Source of the DNA: Tunturiibacter gelidiferens
Lineage (GTDB): Bacteria > Acidobacteriota > Terriglobia > Terriglobales > Acidobacteriaceae
DNA length: 64,000 bases
Direction: 5' to 3'
NCBI RefSeq assembly: GCF_014201335.1
Contig: NZ_JACHEB010000010.1
Location: forward strand, 124,001-188,000
Under the pieces are notes generated by a model. That model did not search any database. It was not told the origin of the DNA and worked only from the letters and a program-made list of their open reading frames with translations. The position numbers and the translations under genes are program-made. This document shows positions 18,842-28,176 of this stretch, piece after piece. How positions within the stretch are numbered: position 1 is the stretch's first letter; each line of letters opens with the position of its first letter.

Positions 18842-18946
18842 GCTGACTCCAAGAGAAGGTTGCGTAGAGAGACAGCACCATTGTGGGCGGTCCTTGCCAT
18901 TTCGATCTGTCATGCATCTAACACATACAGATATATATCCCGATCG

Positions 18947-19732
18947 ATGCTGAACGCTAGCCTCAGAAATTGTGTGAAACCGCGAAAGTGCGAGGTTATT
19001 GTGTCCGCTACCGTTTATGTGTCCGCTACCGTTTATAAGAACCTTCTTTTGCAGAGTCTTGACGCAGAAGTTATCAAACGCCTCAGCTTGGAGCCGGTGA
19101 CGTTTGAGCTGGAGCACCAAATCGAGTTTCCGGGCGAATCCATTCGTTACCTCTACTTCGTGGAAGAGGGAATGGCATCCTTGACGACCACCTTCGAGAA
19201 TAGCGCTCAAGTTGAGGTGGGGATGTTCGGGTAGGAATCAGTGATTGGGGTTTCAGCTCTTATGGGTACGAAGCGGAGTCTCAATCGCGTTTACACACAA
19301 ATCGCTGGGCATGGTTACTCCTGCCCCCTCGAGGCGGCGAGAAGCGAGTTTCGACGCGGCGGGGCCTTCCAATCGCTCACCTTGAGATATGTACAAGCCC
19401 AGCTTGTTCAGGCAATGCAGTCGGCTGGGTGCCATGTCCAGCACGAGGTCGACCAACGGCTGGCTCGGTGGTTGTTGATCTGTGCGGATCGCGCGCACAG
19501 CAACACCTTCAAAATGTCACACGAGTTCCTCGGTCACATGCTGGGTGCCTCCCGGCCTACAGTTTCGATGGCAGCGGCAGCCTTGAAGAGAAAAGGCCTA
19601 ATCACCTACACTCGGGGGCTGATCACCATTCCTGACGTGAAACTCCTCGAAAAGAAGGCCTGTGAGTGCTACCACGTCATCAAAGATCATCTCGACAACT
19701 ACACCGAGTTCGACAGTGGAATCATTTCGTAG
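18947..19732 (+). pseudogene. Crp/Fnr-family regulator with an internal amber codon
   Basis: Residues NLLLQSLDAEVIKRLSLEPV and SIRYLYFVEEGMASLTTTF are a cyclic-nucleotide-binding-like sensor; the frame hits TAG at 19232-19234 within VGMFG-stop-ESVIGVSALMG, where the family has G-Y-E-S. The same frame then continues without further damage through LARWLLICADRAH, a Crp-type helix-turn-helix (FLGHMLGASRPTVSMAAAAL) and a full C-terminus (CECYHVIKDHLDNYTEFD). One TAC/TAT-to-TAG change thus separates this from an intact ~260-residue regulator. A perfect tandem 18-bp duplication lies in the first codons. Confidence 0.75.
19001..19036. repeat. Perfect 18-bp tandem duplication
   Basis: GTGTCCGCTACCGTTTAT occurs twice in direct succession (coordinates within a base or so), adding the six codons V-S-A-T-V-Y to the start of the Crp/Fnr reading frame. 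Being a multiple of three it keeps the frame. Typical of slippage. Confidence 0.8.
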
Positions 19733-19762
19733 AGATCTGCTCTGCCTGAGGAGCTGCGGCTG

Positions 19763-19924
19763 TTACTCTTCCAAGTCTGTGTCGCTGACCTGATCGGCTT
19801 GGGGCCTCATGGCAACGAGGAGAGCCGCCGAATAAAGGGCGCACCCGCCGTCGTCGAATGCAATCAGTAAACCGCCATCGAGCCGGTCCGCTGAGAGAAT
19901 ACGAGGTTCGATTGGAACAACCAT
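19763..19924 (-). CDS. Hypothetical 53-residue protein
   Basis: An ORF too short for usual gene callers: it starts MVVPIEPRILSADRLDGGLL, continues IAFDDGGCALYSAALLVAM and ends in an acidic tail (SDTDLEE). The pattern of a short beta-rich domain with D-D-G-x-C-A-L-Y-S is one I associate with tiny acidobacterial proteins, but I cannot name it. It ends 30 bp after, and convergent with, the Crp/Fnr frame. Ribosome site weak. Confidence 0.45.
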   Translation of the reverse strand: MVVPIEPRILSADRLDGGLLIAFDDGGCALYSAALLVAMRPQADQVSDTDLEE

Positions 19925-20108
19925 GAGCGATTGTTCTCTGTAACATGGTCGCCGTCTGTAATGCGCCTGACAAAAGAAGTGGATTTAATGGAGAGAACCT
20001 CCGACTGGATGCGATCGGCATTAATAAAAGCTCAAGCAAGCCGCAAAGCATCTGCGAGTCAAATGAACGCTCTCTAAGGCTGGAAACCAATTCTTCAGGT
20101 CAAACGAG

Positions 20109-20645
20109 CTAATCAGATGAGGGCAGCGTCGGGTTCGAACGCAGCAGTGTTCGATGGCGGCGCATCAGCAGCACCAGTACGCGTCTAATATACGAGGCAA
20201 GCAAGGGCATCACGACGACAGCGACGGCGGTCCAGACGATCAGTGCATGCCATTCCCACTGCCAGATGTCGCGAACAAGGCGCCAGGGATGATGGCTCAG
20301 ATGCTCAAGTTGCTGCCGATTTAGCGGGAGGCGACGGGTGTGAAAGAGATGTACGCCCAACTCGATAAATGGAAGAAACAAAATCAAGTGGAGCGGCGTC
20401 ATCGCATGGGCACCAATCTGTGACGCGACCTGGTTTAAACCGAACGCCCATGCGAGGAGAATAACCAGGACCGTAGTGATACCTACCGACGGGTTGATCC
20501 CGATCACAATGCCCAACGCTAAACTCCACGCCAAGCGCCGCGGTGTCACCCCGCCGCGGAGCAGACGCAACAGTGGACGCAGTATCCTGCAGCGAAGGAA
20601 CTCACGTATTGACTCGGGAAGCAGCACATCTGTGTGGGATGCCAT
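20109..20645 (-). CDS. DUF2062 membrane protein
   Basis: A 178-residue integral membrane protein of the DUF2062 family: RRLAWSLALGIVIGINPSVG followed by hydrophobic TTVLVILLAWAFG, then MTPLHLILFLPFIELG, and a last TM helix (ALIVWTAVAVVVMPLLASYI) before a basic tail. The conserved S-x-A-x-G-x-x-x-G-x-x-P segment is present. ATG 20645 (MASHTDVLL) is chosen; an ATG at 20693 would add 16 residues. Function unknown; monocistronic. Confidence 0.75.
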   Translation of the reverse strand: MASHTDVLLPESIREFLRCRILRPLLRLLRGGVTPRRLAWSLALGIVIGINPSVGITTVLVILLAWAFGLNQVASQIGAHAMTPLHLILFLPFIELGVHLFHTRRLPLNRQQLEHLSHHPWRLVRDIWQWEWHALIVWTAVAVVVMPLLASYIRRVLVLLMRRHRTLLRSNPTLPSSD

Positions 20646-20896
20646 GAGGGTGCTCTTCGGTTGCGAGAGCATTTCGCATAGTGCCACCGGCACGTCGCGG
20701 TTGCCGATAACGCGACTCTTAGCTACTTTCGAAGGCGAGATCAGTCGATTCTCGACTAGGATGGACGGGGAGAAGTGGCAGGGTTGGATTGCAGGACCCT
20801 GCGCATCGACCGGTCTAGAAATGGTCCCAAGTTTTCGAATTGGTACTGCAGCGGCACGATAGGTGATTTTTGCAGAAGGAAAAGTCAGCGTTAGAG

Positions 20897-23550
20897 ATGG
20901 GACCTGGTCGTATCATCGGCACCGGCGAGATGGCCGATTTGGTGCGCAATTGTGATTGGAATTCGACTCCGCTCGGGCCCATCGACAATGTGGGGACCCC
21001 AACTGATCTTGATTTACAACGACGCCTACCGTCCGATTCCTGGGCCTCGCCATCCCTTCGCACTCGGCAAATCAGCCCGTGAGGTCTATAGCGAATCATG
21101 GCATGTGGTCGGGCCGCTTTTAGAACAGGCGCTTTCCACAGGAAAGACGGTCTTTTACGAAAAGCTTTTGGTTCCGCTCCCGACACAAGACGGCGTAAGA
21201 GACGCCTACCTGAATTACTCCTTCAACCCGATCTTCGAAGATGGAGCGATCGCCGGTCTATTCGGTTCCCTTCATGATGTTACGGGTGAGGTCGTGGCGC
21301 TTCGCAAGCTCGCCGAGAGTGAAGCGCGGGCCTCGCGAATCCTGCAGAGCATCGGCGATGCGGTGATCGTCACCGATGAGCGCGCTTGCATCACCGACAT
21401 GAACCACGTCGCGGAGAGTCTGACCGGCTGGTCTCTGATCGACGCGCGTGGAGAGCTCTTAAGCACCGTGTTTCACATTGTTGATGAGAAACTGCGGAAA
21501 CCGGTGGAGAGCCCAGCCGACAAGGTGCGCCGTCTCGGGACGATTGTGGGCCTTGCCAATCACACCATCCTGATCCGAAAGGATGGGGTGGAAACGGCAA
21601 TTGACGATAGCGGCGCTCCCATCCGCGACGACGATGGCAAGCTATCCGGGATTGTCCTAGTTTTCCGCGATATTACGGAGAGAAGGCTCGCAGAAGAGGT
21701 TGCGCTCCAAGAAAGAGCCAGAGCGTTTGAAGCACTTCAGCAAGCTCCAGTCTTTTTTGCTCTTCTGCAAGGACCGGACCATGTTTTCACCATGGTGAAT
21801 CCGCCCTACCTGCGCCTGGTGAACAATCGTGACGTCCTGAACAAACCCGTACGCATCGCCCTGCCTGAGGCCGCGGGCCAGGGTTACATCGACATTCTCG
21901 ATAAGGTCTTGCAAGGCGAGCCATTTGTTGGATGGTGTTAAGTTTCAAGTCGAAGCTGCCGAGGGTTTGCCGTCGGATGAGCGTTACCTCGATTTCGTAT
22001 ATCAGCCGTTGCGTGAGTCCGACGGCAGCGTTTCAGGGATCATCGTGGTAGGAAACGATGTAACCGAACGGAAAAAGGCGCAGGACGTGATCCAGCGGCT
22101 TGCGGCGATAATCGATTCTTCTGATGATGTCATCGTGAGTAAGGACTTGAACGGCATCGTTACAAGTTGGAATGCTGCTGCCTCTCGGGTGCTCGGCTAC
22201 TCCGCAGAGGAGATGATCGGCGCGTCCATTCTTACGCTCATTCCGGAGCATCTCCACTCCGACGAAAAGATCATCATCGACCATATTCGCGCCGGACAGC
22301 GCATGGAACACTTCGAGACAGTACGCAGGACAAAGGATGGAAGGCTCTTGGACGTCTCGCTGACGATCTCGCCGGTAAAAGATGAAAAGGGCAACATTAT
22401 TGGAGCGTCGAAGATCCTTCGAGACATCTCTATTCGGAGACAAACGGAACAGATTCAACAAGATCTTGCAAAGCGCGCCGCCGAACTGGCCGCGATTGTG
22501 GAGTCCTCCGAAGACGTGATTCTAAGCAAGGATCTTAATGGAATTATCAAGAGTTGGAATGGCGCTGCGAGCCAGGTCTTCGGATATACAGCGGAGGAGA
22601 TGATCGGTCAGTCCATCCTCAAGCTAATCCCTGATGATCTACGGGACGAAGAGAAACAGATTATCGACAGCATCCGCGCCGGGCGGCGGGTAGAGCACTT
22701 CGAGACTGTTCGTCTTACAAAGGACGGCAGATTGATCGAAGCTTCTGTGACGGTATCTCCGATCAGAGACAATAAGGGCGAGGTGATTGGAGCTTCCAAG
22801 ATCCTCCGTGATATCTCCGCGGGGAAACGTATTGAAAAATCTTTACTGCAAGCCGAAAAGATTGCGGCAACTGGGCGTATGGCGGCTACGATCGCGCATG
22901 AGATTAATAATCCTCTTGAATCGGTCATCAATCTGCTCTATCTGCTTCGCTCGAAGATTGCCGACGAGGATGGACTAAATTACCTTTCGACTGCCGAAGA
23001 AGAACTTGGGCGGGTTGCCCATATCGCAAAGCAGACCCTCGGGTACTATCGCGAGCACGCTGCGGCGTCCGCGGCCTCTCTGAGTGAGATAACCCAGCAT
23101 GCAGTCACCATCTATGAGCCGCGATGCTCCGCCGCCCGCATCAAGATCAGCACGTTCTTTCAATCTTCGCGGAAACCGATACTCCGTCGAGGAGAGATGA
23201 TGCAAGTCATTTCGAACCTCATCGCAAATTCTATCTATGCGGTGCCGAACGGAGGTCATCTATCGATCTCCGTTGAGGATACCGACGAGCCCGTCGGCGG
23301 GACGGTATTGACGATTTCAGACGATGGCGTAGGCATCACACCCCGCGATCTTCCGAGGGTATTTGAGGCATTCTTCACGACTCGTTCCACACTCGGTACT
23401 GGAATCGGACTGTTCGTCGCGAAGCAGTTCATTGAGGGTCACGGGGGACAGATCAGCATCACAAGTCAAATTGATTCGGAAAGGCATGGGACAACAGTCC
23501 GAATATTTGTGCCTTTGCACACGCCATATGATGTCCCACGAAACGCATGA
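20897..23550 (+). pseudogene. Multi-PAS sensor histidine kinase, frameshifted and with N-terminal deletion
   Basis: The reconstructed order is PAS-like N-terminus (GTGEMADLVRNCDWNSTPLG), a junction near 20988 where roughly 40 residues are missing and the frame changes, WGPQLILIYNDAYRPI, a PAS domain with RILQSIGDAVIVTDERA, then a PAS-like segment with QQAPVFFALLQGPDH. The frame ends at 21941 in EPFVGWC, where a one- or two-base indel near 21931 moves to the frame continuing FQVEAAEGLPSDERYLDFVY. That second frame holds two near-identical PAS units (SSDDVIVSKDLNGI and SSEDVILSKDLNGI) and an intact kinase core: H-box ATIAHEINNPLES, N-box LIANSIYAVPNGG, G1 DDGVGI, G2 GTGIGLFVAKQ. The last 541 codons (from 21925) might still be made as a shorter kinase. 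Confidence 0.75.
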
Positions 23551-23800
23551 GATTCGGTAGGAGTTTCAGCAGTTGCGATGGTTGCTGCGACGTCTGCCTA
23601 CCAGGCTACTGGTGTTATATTCGACGTTCCAACCGCAGACTTTGGACTTTCTGACCTTTGTCCTCAAAAGAGCGAGGTGCGAAGGGCGAGTCCATATAGC
23701 AGTCTGCGTCAGGTAGATAGATAAAGGTTGGTTCGTTCAACGTTCCGCGTATGTCACAACCCGAATTTTCGTCTAGCCGATAGAGACCTGCGAGCGAGAC
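23551..23800. other. Intergenic region, nothing recognised
   Basis: Between the convergent kinase and response-regulator genes; no hairpin with T tract and no plausible ORF. Confidence 0.3.
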
Positions 23801-24184
23801 TCAAGCACGAAGTTTCGCCAGAAGGTCGGCAGGATGGACCGGCTTTGAGAGCAAATCGAAGTCATACCCCTGCTCGCGAGCCTTCCCTAAAAGATCGGAC
23901 GTCGCGGCCTGTCCAGAGAAGAGCAGAACCTTACACTCTGGTTGAGTTTCGCGGAAGTGAATGGCCAACTCCACACCCGTCATACCTGGCATCATGACGT
24001 CACTGATGAGGAGATCGGGAGCTAACTCAGTGCAGGCGGCGATAGCCTTCTCCGGATGATCGAAGGCGGTTGCTTGAAAGCCCGCTCGATTCAAAATAAC
24101 AGCGAGTGTTTGGGCAATCACCGCTTCGTCGTCAACGACAAAGACCACACGATTCGTATCTGGCACTCTTCCCCTCCATTTCAT
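23801..24184 (-). CDS. CheY-like single-domain response regulator
   Basis: A 127-residue receiver domain with no output domain: acidic pocket VVDDEAVI, phospho-acceptor D in LLISDVMMPGMTG near residue 63, threonine/serine in LFSGQ and the conserved lysine in LLSKPVHP. All catalytic residues are present. It faces the broken multi-PAS kinase and could have been its partner; stand-alone receivers of this type accept phosphate from hybrid kinases. Start ATG 24184; GTG/ATG alternatives a few codons in are possible. Confidence 0.85.
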   Translation of the reverse strand: MKWRGRVPDTNRVVFVVDDEAVIAQTLAVILNRAGFQATAFDHPEKAIAACTELAPDLLISDVMMPGMTGVELAIHFRETQPECKVLLFSGQAATSDLLGKAREQGYDFDLLSKPVHPADLLAKLRA

Positions 24185-24516
24185 GATCTAAGACACTCTT
24201 GCTCACTCTTCGACGCCAAAACTTACAACCGTCAAAGAACTGGGCGCTCATCTCTCGATTATATTTCCGTACAAAGGGCAGATGACGGAAGGTATCTCTC
24301 CTATCAAACCCGGTGATCGGGAAACGGTTCTTAACGTAAATCGACAGGCGCAGACAGCCAGATCGGCCCATGCCCGCGTTCGAGGCAAGAGCCTTCAATT
24401 CTACAAACGGCTGAATGAGCATCAAGCATTCCGGAAGGGCGGCCCGTCTGCATCTGTGGGGATTGCCTGGACTGATGTCGGTATTAACAGCTTCTCTTTT
24501 AGACCATATTCGACAG
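24185..24516. other. Intergenic region, nothing recognised
   Basis: Several overlapping short frames on both strands, none with a ribosome site or motif. It should contain the promoter of the response regulator. Confidence 0.3.
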
Positions 24517-25284
24517 TTATCGCAATTTGACGACGATTGGCGTGTGATCAGACGGTTTTATCTGTGCCCGCGGCCCTCTATCAATCTCGCAAGAGATCAA
24601 TCTCTCACCCAGGGATGGCGATAGTAGGAAGTGGTCAATTCGAATTCCGCGATTGTGCTGAAAGGCCTGCCTGAAGTAGTCCCAGAAGGTGAACTGTCCC
24701 TTCAAATCGGGATGCAAAGACCGGAACGCATCAATATAGCCGAGTTTGAGTAGACTGCGATATTTTGCGCGTGGCTCCGGCTGGAAAAGTGCATCGCGTA
24801 TCCACGAGGAAGGCTTGTGGCAATCGATATCTTCCGGGATGACATTGAAGTCCCCTCCTATCAGAGTCGGAGGATCTTTCTTCTCCCAAATCTTTAGCTG
24901 TCTGTGAAGTCTATCCATCCAGGCTAATTTGTAGGCGAAGTTGTCACTTCCTATGGGATTTCCATTTGGAAGATAGATGTTAACGACACGGAGACCGCCG
25001 ATCATCACCTCGAGGAACCGGGAATGGCTGTCTTTTTCATCTCCAGCCAGCGTCCTGCTTATAGTCTCGATCGGGTGGCGAGACAAGATCGCGACGCCGT
25101 TATAAGCCTTCTGGGTTACCGCGACGCTCTCGTATCCAAGATTTTTGAACACGTCGGCCGGAAATTCTGTTCCCTTTAACTCCTGCAGCAAGAGGACGTC
25201 CGGCTGGTATGTCTCTAGCCACGCTGTGACCTGTTCGAGACGAGCTCGAATTGAGTTTACGTTCCAGCTCGCAATTTCAATCAT
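24517..25284 (-). CDS. xthA: Exodeoxyribonuclease III
   Basis: A 255-residue ExoIII/AP endonuclease. Family marks in order: MIEIASWNVNSIRAR, the metal ligand glutamate in LLLQELKG, YNGVAILSR, NIYLPNGN, the catalytic GGDFNVIPEDIDC, TFWDYFR and the terminal IDHFLLSP ... SDHTPIV. It acts on abasic sites in base-excision repair and as a 3'-5' exonuclease. The preferred ATG is at 25284 with AGGAG just upstream (short spacing); 25314 would add ten atypical residues. An extra copy on the island alongside AlkB and the UvrA paralogue. Confidence 0.9.
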   Translation of the reverse strand: MIEIASWNVNSIRARLEQVTAWLETYQPDVLLLQELKGTEFPADVFKNLGYESVAVTQKAYNGVAILSRHPIETISRTLAGDEKDSHSRFLEVMIGGLRVVNIYLPNGNPIGSDNFAYKLAWMDRLHRQLKIWEKKDPPTLIGGDFNVIPEDIDCHKPSSWIRDALFQPEPRAKYRSLLKLGYIDAFRSLHPDLKGQFTFWDYFRQAFQHNRGIRIDHFLLSPSLGERLISCEIDRGPRAQIKPSDHTPIVVKLR

Positions 25285-25727
25285 TATCTCCTGATAGATG
25301 CGAAAAGGTAACAAGTCGATATTCGCAACTGTGGAGAAAAGACTGGCGCCGCTAAGAGAAGTCCCACAGGATGTCTTACCAAACTGCGGGTCAAATAGCG
25401 TAACTGCAACTAAATTTAGCCAGGACGCATCTGCTTCCCGTATGAGACCCGAAGGGGTTTTGATCGGTATATCTGCGGCCTGCTGGTTCTTGGCGGGCGA
25501 TGTCTACACAGTGGAATGAGATCACGAATGGTTGTACCGGTATATCAACTGGGATCAGCTTGAGAAGGACGTTCAACACCTGTTCCAAACCGATCGATCG
25601 GAATTGACAGCGGTTCCCTGCTCTTGCAGTTCAATGGGTTCCGTTCACGAAGCGAACTCTGTTTAGCTGAGGGCGACTGTCCAGGATGGTATGTGTCTTC
25701 AGTTAGAAGGTAGGGTGGTATGTTCCA
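25285..25727. other. Intergenic region, nothing recognised
   Basis: A 440-bp stretch with short open frames only. A plus-strand piece around 25535-25600 (YRYINWDQLEKDVQHLFQ) looks protein-like but lacks a start and ends quickly; possibly a remnant. Confidence 0.25.
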
Positions 25728-25943
25728 ATGAACAACAAAGCATTACTTGCACTATGGAGCGCCGAAGATATGCCGACGTGCCCGGAAGGGATGATGTTAG
25801 CTCAGGCGTTTCTAATCAGCTGCGGTGAAGGGGTCAACCGTATCGGCACTGAGGAGCCTTCAGACCGCATCACAGATATGACGACCTGCTACATGGCCCT
25901 AGTAGAGCACGGCGTGGGCTGTGATGACTGTAACGAGGTGTGA
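25728..25943 (+). CDS. Small protein, HG-x-x-C-x-x-C-N-E-V family (copy 1)
   Basis: A 71-residue protein beginning MNNKALLALWSAEDMPTCPE and ending TCYMALVEHGVGCDDCNEV. The end recurs in two other island genes (SHGDRCEKCNEV at 58960 and KHGEDCESCNEV at 58254), so the HG-x-x-C-x-x-C-N-E-V tail is under constraint and may bind a metal. RIGTEEPSDRI is also shared with the truncated copy. One base separates its stop from the ATG of the RMF-like gene, indicating coupled translation. Function unknown. Confidence 0.65.
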   Translation: MNNKALLALWSAEDMPTCPEGMMLAQAFLISCGEGVNRIGTEEPSDRITDMTTCYMALVEHGVGCDDCNEV

Positions 25944-25944
25944 A

Positions 25945-26163
25945 ATGAAACGAGCGAACGTTAGTGATCCAGTGGTCACATTCCGAGACGCCGAAGAGTT
26001 GGAGCGTCCAATAGATTCAGACGACATTGATCGAGAATCATTCCTCATGCGTGATCGCACCGAAGAAGAAGTAGTGGACTATGACCGGGGTTTTGTCGCT
26101 GGCTCAGAAGGAAAGGAGCCTGATGACGCTAAGAGCATTCCGTGGCGGAGGGGCTGGGCCTAA
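25945..26163 (+). CDS. Small acidic protein with RMF-like C-terminal motif
   Basis: 72 residues from an ATG preceded by GAGGTG. After an acidic, probably disordered first half (DAEELERPIDSDDIDRES) comes VVDYDRGFVAGSEGK and SIPWRRGWA. The spacing Y-x-x-G-F-x-A-G-x-x-G-K ... W-x-x-G-W matches the signature of ribosome modulation factor and CrpP-type small proteins; the assignment rests on this pattern only. The same motif occurs at 53902-54069. Coupled to the preceding CxxC gene. Confidence 0.6.
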   Translation: MKRANVSDPVVTFRDAEELERPIDSDDIDRESFLMRDRTEEEVVDYDRGFVAGSEGKEPDDAKSIPWRRGWA

Positions 26164-26303
26164 GCTCAGGAGTGACGAACAAACACACTGAACGCTTAAT
26201 GGGCATCAGCTTGGTTGTTGTCCCCAAAATTAGTAGGCCTGGCCCTTTTGGCGAAGGTGGCCCTCCTCGTTCTAAAGCGTGCGATCAGTGACCCAAACGC
26301 CTG

Positions 26304-26810
26304 TCAATGGCTGTTCGCGAGACACTTATTCTCCGCGGCCAAAGCATCTTGTAGGCAAGTATCAGGAGCCGAAGGTTGACCTGGGGATGCGGGGGTTTGT
26401 CGGCGAGACTGGCATGCCTGCTGTTGTTGGTTGTAGGTAGTCATGCAAGTGGAAGAGTCGGCTTTCCCCAATTGACCTCGGGTATTGGACGCCGCACTAC
26501 GATCCTCGCTTCCGTTCTTGTAACATGCGTTGAAGATGGACTTAGCTTTACCTCTACAGATCTTGCCTTCATCCGAAGTTGGACAGACCTTGAGTAGGTT
26601 TTCTCGCACCGCACCGCACGATTGTTTGGTTCCCGTGGGGGACACACTATCATCATGATCTGAACCGGTGCCGGCGGCAGGATCAACACATCTGAACTGA
26701 TTGTTAGTGCTGTCCCATATCGGGTTGATCTCAGGCTTCTTGCACTGTCCCGGCGCGCTAACCCATATCGAAGACAGCATCAATAAAGCGACCAATATCC
26801 GGATTTTCAT
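26304..26810 (-). CDS. Secreted cysteine-rich hypothetical protein
   Basis: 168 residues with a clean signal peptide (MKIRILVALLMLSSIWVSAP, cleavage about 21) and then a polar, low-complexity body with about eight cysteines, e.g. SCGAVRENLLKVCP, KICRGKAKSIFNACY, TCMTTYNQQQQACQ and DTCLQDALAAENKCL. The regular C-x(10-11)-C spacing suggests paired helices joined by disulphides. GGAGG precedes the ATG. No family recognised. Confidence 0.65.
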   Translation of the reverse strand: MKIRILVALLMLSSIWVSAPGQCKKPEINPIWDSTNNQFRCVDPAAGTGSDHDDSVSPTGTKQSCGAVRENLLKVCPTSDEGKICRGKAKSIFNACYKNGSEDRSAASNTRGQLGKADSSTCMTTYNQQQQACQSRRQTPASPGQPSAPDTCLQDALAAENKCLANSH

Positions 26811-27044
26811 AAGGCCTCCATCAGGAAGCGCTGGTCAACACAAGGGGCCCAACGAAGGTGCGGCACAGTCGCGACATCTCATATGATGCAACTGAACTGC
26901 TCCACGGAATAACTCACAGTCAAATCACCTGACGTTGCCTTGAGCCAAGGATGTGCAGGCGGTGTTTCTCTTCTTCGGATCGCATAGCATCGTATTCGTG
27001 AGGAAATTGGTTAGGTCGGCAACTTCAAGCTGCGGCCGCTCAGG

Positions 27045-28151
27045 TTAGGCCGGCAAGTCAGCAGATGGGGGGTAGTCGTGCTGTTGTCGCCCGAGATCGC
27101 CATCATACTTCACTGTACTTTTAAACAACTCATACCGCCCATCCTCGAATCGCTTTCCGTACGCCCGCAAGTCTTCTATCTGCTTAGCTGTCAGCGGGGT
27201 GAAGTTTTGTACGATCTTCAAATTCTGATCGAGGACCGCCATCGAATCCATACCACTGATGGTTGTTGAAACCCCCGGCAAGCTCATGGCGTAGCTCAAA
27301 GCCTCGGTTGGCGTCAGTGCGCCGCTCGAAATCATCTCGCCTGACCCGCCCATACTTTTCATACCGAAGACAGCCATCCCTCGCTGAGTCGCCACCGGCA
27401 GAACATGTTGTTGGAAGCTTCGATAGCTGTAGTCGAACGGATTAAGCGGCATCTGAACCGTATCAAAGGGATAGCCCCCATTCAGCATCTCGAGATGAAT
27501 CGAAGGGTTCTTGTGGCCGGTGAACCCAACGAAACGAACCTTACCTTGCTGCTTCGCCGCGCTCAAGGCTTCCAGTACCCCGTCAGATGCGTAGCACTTT
27601 TCGGGATCGTTGTAATAAACGACCTCATGGACCTGCCAAACATCCAAATGATCGGTCTGAAGACGGGTAAGTGATTCTTCGAGCATTCGCATGGCAACGT
27701 CTCTCTTGCGACCGTGAGTGCAGACCTTGGTCATTACAATAGCTTTGTCGCGTTTTCCTTTCAACGCCGCCCCAACCCGTTCTTCGCTTACACCCTTGTG
27801 ATATTCCCATGCGTTGTCGAAGAAGTTGATTCCGTGATCCATTGCCTTCGCGATCATATTATTGACTTCAGGTTGGCCGGCGGCCGTCCCGAGATGGAAT
27901 CCACCCATCCCCAAGATCGATACCTCGAGACCGGTCTTACCCATCGCACGACGGGGTACTTGAAATTCTGCAACTGGCGTGTCATATTCTCCAGAGAAAT
28001 TTAGCACTTCTGGATTGATTGTGTTTTGAGCGACGTGGCTTTGGGCACCGGCGGTAGCGGAGAGAGCAGTCATCGCGCCTCCTATAGCGGCGCCTTTTAG
28101 AAATAGCCGCCTACTGACCTCTGACTTGGAATCATCATGTTCGTTTTTCAC
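27045..28151 (-). CDS. Aldo/keto reductase with Tat signal
   Basis: About 368 residues. The N-terminus has a twin-arginine signal (SRRLFLKGAAIGGAMTALSA), so the enzyme is exported folded with its cofactor. The AKR barrel follows: MGKTGLEVSILGMGGFHLG, the catalytic tyrosine in NAWEYHKGVSEERVG, lysine in VMTKVCTHG, H in WQVHEV and the cofactor-binding C-terminal half. GTG 28151 has AGAGGG at good spacing; ATG 28175 is an alternative. It lies directly downstream of a second AKR with clear sequence similarity (TKVCTHGR, RLQTDHLDXWQ, GFXGHKXPXIHLXML), pointing to a tandem duplication. Confidence 0.83.
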   Translation of the reverse strand: MKNEHDDSKSEVSRRLFLKGAAIGGAMTALSATAGAQSHVAQNTINPEVLNFSGEYDTPVAEFQVPRRAMGKTGLEVSILGMGGFHLGTAAGQPEVNNMIAKAMDHGINFFDNAWEYHKGVSEERVGAALKGKRDKAIVMTKVCTHGRKRDVAMRMLEESLTRLQTDHLDVWQVHEVVYYNDPEKCYASDGVLEALSAAKQQGKVRFVGFTGHKNPSIHLEMLNGGYPFDTVQMPLNPFDYSYRSFQQHVLPVATQRGMAVFGMKSMGGSGEMISSGALTPTEALSYAMSLPGVSTTISGMDSMAVLDQNLKIVQNFTPLTAKQIEDLRAYGKRFEDGRYELFKSTVKYDGDLGRQQHDYPPSADLPA

Positions 28152-28176
28152 GCAAAACCCTCTGTACGATTGCAAT

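Noticed and set aside
18842..19210. N-terminal extension of the receiver-like ORF
   Set aside because: It is antisense to the Crp/Fnr coding frame and carries the tandem repeat; GGAG precedes the internal ATG 18841.
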